From the NCBI GenBank assembly GCA_009767595.1, contig VSDK01016260.1:8844-72843 (forward strand): a stretch of 64,000 nucleotides of DNA, written 5' to 3'. The stretch is from Symbiodinium kawagutii (lineage: Eukaryota; Sar; Dinophyceae; Suessiales; Symbiodiniaceae). Below the pieces are notes generated by a model. It was not told the DNA's origin and did not search any database. It saw only the letters and a program-made list of their open reading frames with translations. Position numbers and translations under genes: made by a program. Below, piece by piece: positions 54,091 to 64,000 of the stretch. The stretch's first letter is position 1. Each line of letters starts with the position of its first letter.

Positions 54091-57000
54091 ATGATCGAAC
54101 TACAAACTCCTCCAGGGTCCGGCCTCATTGAAGATGGTGAAAGCAGTCCTGGCAGTTCCACCCGAAATATGACTGGCCCCACGGTGCTGGCATGCGCCTG
54201 TTGCTTCTTGGTTTACATGCTGCAGATCGTGGGCCTGGCTAAGATCGCGCCACATCCCTATTGCGCCAGGTGCAGCTTGATACCATGGCTTCCAGAACAG
54301 ACCTTGTTGCGAGGCTACTTCACCATCTCTGAAATCGCTTATCTTCCTTCCTTTGCTTGGGCTCTTGTTGAGACGCTGCGTTCGGCTGCCATCGATATCA
54401 GAATGGAGACATGGTCAGCTTACACTGCTTTGCTGCGTAGCCTCACGGGCTTATGTTTCTTTCAACTCATGAATCGCATATTGCTTGACACCATGGGCTC
54501 GGATTATGTGAATGGGAAGAATAACAACGATCCCGCAGCGATTTTCTGCATGGTGCTGGGAAGTGTCCTTGCTTTCGTGATGCAATGCCGCCTCTTTGCC
54601 TACGCTGATCACATCATGGGAGCCTCCTGGAAGCCCCCAAAGGCAGCCCGTGCCTGTGTGCTGCTATCGCTGTCCTTGCTAGGCTGGACAGGGGGCGTGT
54701 GGGGGCGTATGGGGGCGTGTATGTAGATTTCTATGTACATAAGATATAGAATTGTGATGATTTATGATGATTCGTGTCCATGTGAGACCATATATGTATG
54801 AGGAATGCAATGTAATGTAAGGGGTGATGTAAAGTAAGGGGTGATGTAATGTAAGGGGTGATGTAATGTGAGGGGTAATGTGTAAAGTTATGTTCTGTTC
54901 TGTTATGTTCTGTTATGTTATGTTGTGTATGTATGTATACATACATGGTAGCATTTTTCAACATGTTTGGTGCTTTGTAGCATCCTGACAGGTTTGCGGA
55001 GCTATCACGTTGGTGTTCTCCTGTTGGGCCGCCACCCCAATTTCTGGCTCTCGACTTCAGCCCGTTTTGGTCGTGTGTTCTTTCGCTTCCTGATGGGTGG
55101 AGCACATGCCATACGGGCCAGAGCATATTCGGAGACTGTTAATGACAGCCTCAGCGTTCAGATGAGGAGGGCCTTGATTGAGATGCAAAGCGGGGCTGCC
55201 ATTATCGAAAACAAGTTCATCTTTTCCACAACGAATTTGGTGCGTGAAGAAACTAGTTACTCCAAGCGTGCCAAAACACAAAATCATATTTGAAGGTGGA
55301 CATGGGTGAGTCTGTGAAACTCATTCCGAGCACAAATTAAGCAGTTTTGAGAAGTCCTGAAAGACGCTGACTAATCATGAGTTATTCAAGTTTCAGCATA
55401 TTTTGTACCTCATTGTTTACTTTCAAGTGTCTGATACTTTGAGTTGGTTGCCTTGTTGTGCCGAAGGAGCAACATGGCTGCGCTGAGCGAAATGATGGTT
55501 GTAGCAGCAGTGTTGTCCGGATCAGTGGACTTGCTGGTAGTTGTCAAGGGAGTCCTTGCGCCAGAGTTATTTTCGGCTGACTTTACGGAGTCTTGAAAAA
55601 CAGAATGACACCCTGAAGTTTTTCTGTTTGAACTCCAGTTCGGACATGGGGCATTCGATGGGATTGGGTTTCAGATATTTTGGAAACCGTCAATTGTATG
55701 CCAGATAGAGATCTTGAGCAAATCAGCATGTGATTGTATGTGTTGGGAGAGGAGGGACATTTCTAGAACACCATTGAAAGTGTTGGATTTGCTTTGAAGT
55801 CCTGACAATGATTCACCAAAATTGGTTCTGCTCCAGTCTACATACTGTCTGAGCATTTTTCCCGGTGAATTCTGATGTATTTGCAAACAAGTGACTGGCA
55901 ACCCCAGCTGAGGATTTTGAAATGGACACCTTAAACGATCTCTTCACTCAATGGCTGCCAGTGACCCTGCTGATCACTGGAACCATCGACAAGCGCGCAC
56001 CCCAACCTCACATCAACGACATCAGAGCATGCGGCTTTACCAATGGCTTGGTGCTCTTTTTCCTCTACCTGGGCACTGCTTTGTTTGGCTTATGGGGTGC
56101 TCGTGCTGTTTTGTTTGGCGTCACTCCTGCAGCTCAGAAGCTAGTTCAGGAGGCTGGTGCGCCCTTAGCCATGGCCAAGGCTGGGGCTGGGATGATGTAT
56201 TTTGCACTGCCAGCGCTTTTCGCATCGGTTTTTCCCTTCACGGTCAATTTGGTGCACAAGGTGGGAGATGGGGGGATTGGGAGATGGGGGATGGGAGATG
56301 GGGATGGGAGATGTCTAGAAGCAGCGGAGGGGCATGTGCCATGGTTCACATGGTAAGGGCTGCACCTAACGAACTGACACTTGAGCCTCACTTGTCATGG
56401 TCAGCTGCAACGAAGTCTCCATGAAGTCTCAGGCCATCGGAGTCTCGATGCCAATGTGGCCTGGGGAGGGTCTGACTTTCATCACATACCATCGCAACGC
56501 GGCGCACCTCTTTGCTCTTGCCCTGGTGCTGCATACAACGGGGCACGTTTGGTCGTTTGTCAAGGCAGGTAGTGTGGACAACTACACCAACCTCCTCTGG
56601 CATGGAGCCAAGTACATCTGGTTATGGCCCTGGCTGACAGGCGTGTTTTTGGTGATGTTGGGCTTGTCACTCTACGTGGCCTATTGGGGTTTGAAGAGGC
56701 AATGTTATGATTTTTTCATCCGAAACAAACGGGCTTTGGGCTCAGTGATGCTGATCCTGTCGGCAGTGCATGGCATGACCGGCAACTTTGGATCTCCAAG
56801 GCTGTGGTGGTTCGTGGTGCTAATCCTATGCATGTGGCTCATTGACCGAAATGTAAAGCGTGCTGGAGCAGAAATCCGTTGCAGCCAACAAATCATTAAG
56901 ATGCTCAATCCCAAAGGAGAATTTAACGGTGCCATCCTGGTTCTTCGTTCTCAGGAGCGACCAGAGATAGAAACTTTGGGAAGGCAATGCACTTAAGCAT

Positions 57001-59787
57001 CATCTTCACATGGACACACAGACAGACACACATTGCTTAGCTGATGTGGCTGTGGGTCAAAATCCCGTACCCCTGGTTCCCCTATCATCAACCATTGTTT
57101 TCCCTATTATTGGTTGGTTATTACCCCTCAGTATTGGTTGGTTAATATTGACCCACAGCCATGTAACATGAAGAGTGATCACTGCTGTGGCAAGACACTG
57201 TGCCAATGGCGAAGCTGACTTGCCAGGAGTCCTTCCCAGATGCCGAACCTGGTGCTGTGCTTCTGCAGGTGGTTGGCGTCAATGGCCGCCATCCACTGAC
57301 GCAGATCCTTGGTGAGAAAATCTGGACATGTTGATGTTGCAAGAGGTGACATGTGCGATGACATGTGTGCTAGCTGACTATGTTGGTCCATTTTGCTTAA
57401 ATTCCAACAATTTCAAGAACCTTGCAACTGCGAACCCGAACCCCTGGACTTTGGCAGCCAACTTGAGAAAGCACCAGCCCGAACTTAAAATCGTTAGTTC
57501 CTGCAACTCCAAAACAAAGCACAAATTGAATTGTTTGGTCGGGTTGCTTTACAACAAAGACTGCACAAAACAGCTCACTTCGAGGCTGAGTACAGAAGCA
57601 GCATGATTATGCCAGCGGACCAAAAACCGAACATGTAGTTATGCTCATTTTCATGCTACTGGTACGCGGTAGATGGGGTGGGTTGGGGTTGGGGTGGGGT
57701 GGGGTGGTATGTTCACGTTCACTTGCACCGAACGTGCAGGTATGCTCATTTTTATGCTACGCGGTAGATGGGGTGGGTTGGGGTTGGGGTGGGGTGGGCT
57801 GGGATGTTCACGTTCACTTGCATCCGTTCGTGAAGTTGATGCTACGACTTGCAATGGCTTCATGAAGTTAATGCTACGTGGTAGATGTACAAAGGTTTGC
57901 TGAAAGCAACTGCCATGACACTTAAAAAGTGTACAAAAAATGAATGGCTGGCGCACAGAATGACAAAAAAGAAGCACTTTGCGGGCCATCGTTTTTCCAA
58001 TGAAAAACAACAAAACGGCTGTTTCGTGCAGGCGAAAACAGCAAAAAAACAAAAACAGTGGGAGAACGGCCAAAAACGCATCTTCAATGACGATGATGAG
58101 CCTCAAAACCTGCACGAAACGCACATTTGGTATCTTGTGGAAACATGTGTGATGTGCTACCGCCACGCGCGGTTTCCGTTCCGTAAGGATGATTATGTTG
58201 TAAATTTTGGACTGGGAGTTTGCTGTGGGCTAGCTGGGTTGAGCGTATTGAGGCCATGTTGTGCCCGTGCCCATGTTAAGTTCATGTGTGATTCGCACCT
58301 TTTGTGGAACCTATCTTGGAACTGTGCTGGGCAAAGGCCTTGGGTCCTGTTGCCCTGCATTCACCGTGGCAAAGCTGCTCTCCAGTCCTCATGTGTAACC
58401 AATCTCCACCCAATTTGGTCGCTCTCAACTCATTTTGGTGCTCATTTTGGGGCCCCCTCGCAGAACATGCGGTCCTTTCACACAGATGTCCACCTGTCAA
58501 AAACATGCAACAACCCGGGTGAACATGGGTGAACATGGTTTTGAAACGATTTCAACGGCATATCCTCTTGGACGTGCTCAACATCTCTCACTCTCAGACC
58601 CGTCACGAGTGCTGTATATTTGAAAACCGGTTCCACCTTTTCTAGGCTTTCCGAGTCTGCGGAAGGATTTCTGTTGTCATTGTACAATCAACGCTAAATT
58701 GTTGGGGATTTCGGTGGACTCATGGATTTTCAGGCTGAGATTAGCAGACTCTGGGGGACGAAGTTTGAGAGCCCGTGCCATGTGAGGGTTCTGGAAGTTC
58801 CACTGGTTTTGTGAAAAGACAATGCATCCAGGGCCTCTTTCACAGCCACCACCAATGTCTGAGAGACTCGCAATGCGTCCATTGTCCGTTTTGTAATCCA
58901 CTTCTCGGATATGGGTTTGTCCATAAGTTGGTGTACCCCCAAAAATGGCAGTTTCACTGTCCATGATGATCGTTATCGGCAAATGGGTACCACCATTTCT
59001 GGTCAGCCATTTGAGGGTTTCACATTGATGACTTTTCATTTGTCTTTCCCTCGGCCAAGTGAATAAGGATAGCTTTTCCCGTTGGAGGAAATCGTTGGCA
59101 GGTGGAGTTCCACATAAGGCTGCAGCCCAATGCAGAGAAGCAAAACTGGGCCCATCGCCTCTATGACCATGCAAGGGCTCGGGAAGGGACGGACGAAGGA
59201 ATTCTCTTGGATGTGGCAGGGCCCATGAGTACACTGGGTACCTTCGGCCAGGAAGAGCTACTAAGAGATGTTCACAGGGTGGTCTTCGTTGCCATAGGTG
59301 TTGGGTTCACTGGCTGCATCCATCCCCTGTTTCATGCGCATGAAGCGCACATCCGGCCCGAGCACATCCGCTTATGCTGCCGCACGCCTTCTGCAGAGTA
59401 TGGGGATGTGCTGGAACCAGTTTGCAGCGCCTATGGTTTGCGTCGAGGCCATGAGTTGAAGATTTCGGTCAGCGATGGAGACGCAAGAGAAGACGAAAAA
59501 CAGACGCGGTCGCAATGGAATGAGATGTTGACTGCCACAGTTTCTGGGCGCAAAGTTGCGGCGCTTGTTTTATTTTTGGAACTTCGGTTTCCCCCCTTGT
59601 TGCAAATGTCCAAGAATGTAAGCTGCCAGGGTTTGAAGTTGCCACCAAAAAGGTCAATGACCTATCTCCCGGTGGCCACGGGCTTGTCTTGCTTTTTGCT
59701 TGTGGCCCCTCACCCGCAGTGCGTGGTGTCCGGAACTTATTCCTGGACGACATGCGCGTCAGGATGGTGGCGGAGGCTTTTGGATAA
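54091..59787 (+). CDS. Ferric-reductase/NADPH-oxidase-like membrane flavocytochrome (multi-exon)
   Basis: Such proteins pass electrons from cytosolic NADPH through FAD and membrane haems to oxygen or ferric iron outside. Exon 1 (54,091-54,694; ATG; GC donor) has about five membrane segments. Exon 2 is 54,992-55,239. A further exon (55,913-56,260) adds hydrophobic segments. The core exon (~56,427-56,954, GA donor) has YHRNAAHLFALALVLHTTGH with His-x13-His, then LSAVHGMTGN and WWFVVLILCMWLIDRN, the typical order of the ferric-reductase domain. Exon 57,227-57,311 carries PGAVLLQVVGVNGRHPLTQ, the FAD-binding HPxT. An intermediate exon is missing, since codon phase does not match. Exon 59,102-~59,555 begins EFHIR and has VVFVAIGVGFTGCIHPLF (NADPH-binding). 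The last exon (59,630-59,787) has LLFACGPSPAVRGV and a TAA. No EF-hands were seen. One haem-ligand His may be absent (see findings). Confidence 0.75.
54795..54945. repeat. Imperfect ~18-bp minisatellite in intron 1 of the flavocytochrome gene
   Basis: Repeats of gtaatgtaaggggtgat followed by gttatgttctgt units. Confidence 0.85.
57641..57845. repeat. 101-bp tandem duplication with G-rich core
   Basis: Two copies begin atgctcattt at 57,641 and 57,742. Each contains a run of ggggt/gggtt (about 35 bp, at ~57,675 and ~57,772) able in principle to form a G-quadruplex, then tgttcacgttcacttgca. A third partial copy follows. It lies in an intron of the flavocytochrome gene. Confidence 0.85.
57846..59101. 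other. Intron sequence with open frames
   Basis: A plus frame near 57,885-58,150 is Lys-rich (KKHFAGHRFSNEKQQ), and a minus frame at 58,677-59,100 is open for about 140 codons. Neither matches a family. The missing flavocytochrome exon between the HPLT and EFHIR exons should be here. Confidence 0.4.
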
Positions 59788-61170
59788 GCCCATCTCGGTG
59801 ATGCCAACAGAAGTTCGTCAAAGTTGCGACTCTGCTTGGCAGATTGCTTTTTGGTTGACATGTTTCCAGAGATGGATTCTGGCACGAACAGCGTGCAGCA
59901 AAGAGAGATTTCAAGGTAATCAGAGAAGGAAAACATGATCGATGAATCTGAAGAACATCCAACATGCAACATGCCAGTGGCCAGGGACCGATCTGCGTCA
60001 AAACCACAGAGCGGGGGTTGCTAAGATAAAGTTCTTAGGCGGAGATCATGTGAGAATCTGGGTCAGGTGTCCCGTGCTGACGCCCTTGGCTTGGTGGCCT
60101 TCGGGAGCCCTGACGAGGGCACCAAAACCTGCGGTGGATCTGGACCAAACCTTCTCAAAGGTTTCCAGGCGCGGAAGTGTCGCTAAATTGTTAAATGGAA
60201 GTGAGGCCAACCATTCCATTCCACTTTGCATTTGGTATGAAACAGCTGGGCTTGTTGTTTCGACAAACGAGGACATCGATGCACACAATGGCAAAACCAC
60301 CCAAACTTCCAGCTGCCAGAAACCGTCCGCCTACAACAGGGGTCCGCAGATACACATTGACTCACACATTTGTCATCATTGATTCCCAAACTGCCAAGCA
60401 GCCGTAGCTTCGAGGATCTTGATGCAGACTGCAAGCACACAAGTGACATGTGTGGTCTTCCCCAACTCTTTGGGAAGCCGCAAGATGCAAAGCAACGACA
60501 TCAGGCCTGGATAGGGGGCGCCATGAGGCTGTTTTAGGGAACTTCGCTGTGGAAAACTTCTGCTTGTTGAGGCTCCTTTTCTATGCCTTCTGTTTCCTTC
60601 TATCGGATTGCAGTGATACTGATGAGTGATGATGGTTTTGGTGATGACAAGAGAGGATAGCACTCACACATCTGCCAGGATGTGGGCAGCACAGTCTTCA
60701 TGCTGCAGCAGCTCCATAGACAGCGAGAGAAAAAAGATCTAGATCTGCTTTTCGCTATGCAATCCTATCGTAATAGGCTATAGTAGTCTTGAGGGCTTTC
60801 CCACTGACTTCTGGACAGTAGACATTTGTTTATTTTCGCACCAAAAATCATAGGCCGATCCTTTTGCTCATAAAATACGGCTGGGCCCGAAGACTGTCCC
60901 CATATAATCATAGAACAATTGGCAGCTCTACCTATATCATTGGACACAGCCATGCTTCCACTTCATGTTCTGGGAGAAGCATCGATGAAACTCAAGCTGT
61001 AGCAGACAGTGGTCGCCAGGTGGGAAACTTCGCGAGCTTCCGCTGCCGGGGTGGGAAGCAACTGGTACCTCTCCTTCAGGACAGGTTGCACCCAGGTTGC
61101 GCTGCCGCTTTGAGAAGTGCAAATACCAAGCCGAAAAGCCTGGCTTAGCCTGGCTCGGTTTCGTTTTCAG
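59788..61170. other. No gene recognised
   Basis: Open frames on both strands near 60,000-60,400. A short plus stretch at ~61,022-61,080 (VGNFASFRCRGGKQLVPLLQ) might be an exon of the helicase-like gene that follows. Confidence 0.35.
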
Positions 61171-61651
61171 AGACCCTTGGAGACCCATCCTTGCTCCAGG
61201 CTGCACGCCGCGCCATTCAAGATGTCCTGGAACGGAAACTGGAGGAGATCGCGTGCGGGCATGATTCCCTTGCATGTTCAGCAGTGTATAGATGTAGATG
61301 TTGATACATTTGATGATAATGAGTTAAGGTCTTGAATCATGGTTGTTTTTCGTTTGGATCTTCATCAGCAGACATTGTTGACCCAAGGCCATGGGGCTGC
61401 ACATGACCACCATGGACTCAGCTCAGGATGTGAAATGGGACCTTACCACGTCCAAGGACTGAGTGTGACTGGCGTGAGTCGATAGGTTGGGACCTTGAGA
61501 GTAGCTCTATGAGCCTCCACACATCTCCACACCTTTCATTCCTTCAATGTGGACTTGGTGTTTTCTTCTTCTTCTTCTTCTTCTTCTTGCATAGTTTTTC
61601 TTCCCGGCTTGAAGGAGCTTGACGTTTGTGTGAAGCTATTGCGTTGTAATG
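61171..61651 (+). CDS. Second DExH-helicase-like exon pair
   Basis: Exon 61,171-~61,250 follows ttttcag and reads LGDPSLLQAARRAIQDVLER then KLEEIA. Exon 61,595-61,651 follows a TTC-rich tract ending catag and reads VFLPGLKELDVCVKLLR before a ggtttg donor. FLPGLKEL resembles motif IV of DEAH-type helicases (compare VFLPGLGEI at 35.5 kb), and the preceding helical segment is what such proteins have before it. No motif I, II or VI was found nearby, so this may be a short relic, a divergent gene continuing elsewhere, or a coincidence. Confidence 0.4.
61553..61590. repeat. TTC trinucleotide repeat
   Basis: About 12 ttc triplets at the 3' end of an apparent intron, where they could act as its pyrimidine tract. 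Confidence 0.9.
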
Positions 61652-61659
61652 GTTTGGGT

Positions 61660-63179
61660 CTGGATCCTAGGATACCCAAGTTGCAATCAACTGCGCCTCA
61701 GCTGCTAAAGCAGTCGGAGAATGGGCATCCCATGTTCTCCAACTAAAGCACTGGTAGTCATGAAGCTCAATCAGTGTAGACTCAATGACTTCGTGCAAGA
61801 GCACCGCCAAAAAGATTCGAGCCAAGAAAAAAACCCACTACTGGCGACTCCCCAAGGCAAGGGCACTGCAGAAACAGCACGGCTCTGAGGTTTCCAACCG
61901 CCAGATCCTAAAGACTTCGTGCGGACGGCACCTACACAGGCGGGCCAGCACTGCCATCGTCTTGGAATGTCAGTCATGAAGTCGTCATGATCCCAGCTGG
62001 AAGTCATTATATACATGTGGAAGCAGCACATTGGCAATAACCAAATGTTGGAGGCCTCATGGTTGCAGCCACCAGGCACGTGAGTTCAACGAGAACGAGA
62101 ACGAAACGGCCTTCATGATGCGAAAGGCACTGAGAAATGTGTTTCTCAAAACTTTTGGTCGAGGTTTACCAATGTGTACTGTAGGTTCAATCTCTTTGCG
62201 CTTTGGCAGTCAACAATTTTCCTCACATTTTGCAGGTTTTGTTTTCTGTGTTCTGGCGTTCAGGACGATGAACAACAGGAAAGGATGAAGGAAGTCTGGC
62301 ATGCCCTGGCATGCTTGACAACCAACCTCAGTGCCATGTTCCATATTTTTTGTTTGCCTCTATGTACTCTGTTGACTGCCTCCAATGCTTGTGCCAGGGC
62401 CAATGCCAAAAAGTTAGCGGATTCTTGAGGTGCGGGAAATTTTGGCATTGGACCTTGAGGAGGTACAACATCATCATAGATGGATCCTGTCTCTTCGGAT
62501 CTCTTTGGTCTCTGGAGTGCGCTTACTTGAGTGATCAGAAAACTTATCGGACTGACAGGTTCCTGATCGGAAGGTCTTGAGATTCCACAACTTTCATGAA
62601 AAAACTGCACAACCGATAGGGGACTACTCGAATGCGAACAGTTTTTTTGCCCTTACGCAAAGCCAAAAGCTCCAAACGTGATATGGGGAGCCTTTTAGAT
62701 GACTGACTTTAGGTGACGGCAGATTTGGTACCAGGTGTCACTTTCAGTGGCCTCGCATGGCCTCGCCTTCGCCATTTCGGCTTCAGTGGAGTGCATCTTC
62801 GCTCCCCTCGTCGTTGTCGCCTTCAAAACTCATATTTTTCACTCGCGTTGTCACCTCCAGTGGTGTGAAGCCCCGTGGGGGTTGCGACCTCAGTGAGGCA
62901 CTGGGTTTCAGTTGCGAAGGCAGCTTTTGGGCAGCTGTGTCATTGGTGGAAGTCTGTGCTCCAAAAGGATCCCTGTTTCTTGGCTGAGGTCCGAGGGCCA
63001 ATGTTCTGGAGGTGTCTTGGCGTAGCAAGGCGGTTGATTGAGACGAGTAACCTAAGTCTATGCACACAGGAGACAATCCCAGAAGGGTTTGGTGAGTGGA
63101 GAAAGAGATGCTACGTCTATTCTGTATCAAGCAAGACCTGAAAAGATATCTGACCTCGGGTGACATAGAAGGAAGAGCG
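61660..63179. other. No gene recognised
   Basis: Open frames on both strands; the minus frame at ~62,783-63,100 (EVTTRVKNMSFEGDNDEGSE) is protein-like but unidentified. Confidence 0.35.
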
Positions 63180-63193
63180 NNNNNNNNNNNNNN
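63180..63193. other. Assembly gap (14 N)
   Basis: Undetermined bases. Confidence 0.99.
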
Positions 63194-64000
63194 GAGCGGA
63201 GAGCTTTCCGCAATTTCCCTCATGCTTTGCGGTTGGTATCATAGACTGGGACGAAAAGGTTCCAGGGTCAAAACACCTATGCTTGCCACGCTTGGACAGA
63301 GCAGCCCACTCGTATGAGCGTCGATTTGGGGGGTATTTCGTATTTCTTTAAGCACACTCAGTATATTTGCCCCTATTTGGGATGACTACGACTAATGATG
63401 TAATTGATTGTAAAACTATATGCAAACCATTGTAATGATTGATAATTACCAGTGTAATGGATGCATAGTCTGAATTGAAACTATGTAGTTGAAAATTTTA
63501 CAAGAAAAGCTATATAAACCACGCAATCTAAACTATATAACTTATATAACTACAACTCTAGAATTTATTGAAGTCATGTTTGCACTCATTGTAATTCTGA
63601 GTTTAGCTTCCGCCTCTTTGCTTCTCCGGAAAGGCATCTTGAGAGAGTTGGGGCAAACCACTTTCTGCGGCAATAGCTATTCCTTTGACGTAGCCAACAT
63701 GCACGCACACAAACCATATCTAGCTTTCCTCTCCCTATCCCTCACTTCAGACTCAAATGACCTTCATTTATGTGCTTCCATGTGCTGAATATAATGAGAG
63801 AGATACGTTTGAGCCGAGGCAACTGTGGACCATTGCACTTTTGCTCTGGATCGCAGATGCAAATCACAATCCTCGCAGTGACTTGGCACGGTGGCAAGTT
63901 TCAAATGAAATCACCTCCCTTGATTCCAGCAGAGATGTTTTGTTTGGATTTTTTGTCAATTCCAAGACAGGAGGCAGTCGACATTTGGAAAGGCGGTTTC
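63194..64000. other. AT-rich end of window
   Basis: No gene recognised; 63,370-63,560 is very AT-rich. Confidence 0.45.

Noticed and set aside
58677..59234. A 185-codon minus-strand frame
   Set aside because: It overlaps the EFHIR exon of the plus-strand flavocytochrome gene and has no family resemblance; probably a chance open frame in an intron.

Overview
The window looks like a piece of a dinoflagellate nuclear genome, most likely from Symbiodiniaceae. The evidence is indirect. Recognisable genes are cut into many short exons whose acceptors read AG|G. Several 5' splice sites must be GA or GC rather than GT to keep conserved motifs in frame. There is a great deal of simple and tandem repeat, and the window carries a LINE encoding a cytosine methyltransferase, a combination I recall being described from Symbiodinium. 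No bacterial-type operons, rRNA, tRNA or CRISPR arrays were seen.

Layout: 0-8.3 kb is almost entirely repeat (a 72-bp tandem array, a ~2.9 kb array of 15-16 bp units with higher-order structure, a 186-bp satellite, and tri- and tetranucleotide tracts). 8.3-19 kb is mostly non-coding, with one weak candidate exon near 13.1 kb and a decayed LINE at 16.5-18 kb. At 19.2-20.9 kb six exons make the catalytic part of an AlkB-type Fe(II)/2-oxoglutarate dioxygenase (+). At 27.3-38.7 kb about 18 or more exons make a DExH-box RNA helicase (+) with motifs I to VI and a partial HA2 domain. Inside one of its introns, on the same strand, lies an intronless gene for an 804-codon leucine-rich-repeat protein (30.8-33.3 kb) that may be a retrogene.

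The most striking feature is a ~9.8 kb apparently intact non-LTR retrotransposon on the minus strand (39,836-49,652), flanked by a 14-bp target-site duplication. It has three long open frames in order: ORF1 with a C5-cytosine methyltransferase domain, ORF2 (Cys/His cluster and C-terminal coiled coil), and ORF3 (AP-type endonuclease, reverse transcriptase, RNase H). ORF1 and ORF2 overlap in a -1 relation. ORF2 and ORF3 share a frame and are separated by a single UGA, with no AUG in ORF3 before the endonuclease core, so recoding is an open question.

At 54.1-59.8 kb several exons (+) make a ferric-reductase/NADPH-oxidase-like membrane flavocytochrome. A second DExH-helicase-like exon pair sits at 61.2-61.7 kb. 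Two short runs of N (49,705-49,722 and 63,180-63,193) are assembly gaps. Exon boundaries are hand-derived from motif continuity and splice signals and need transcript support.
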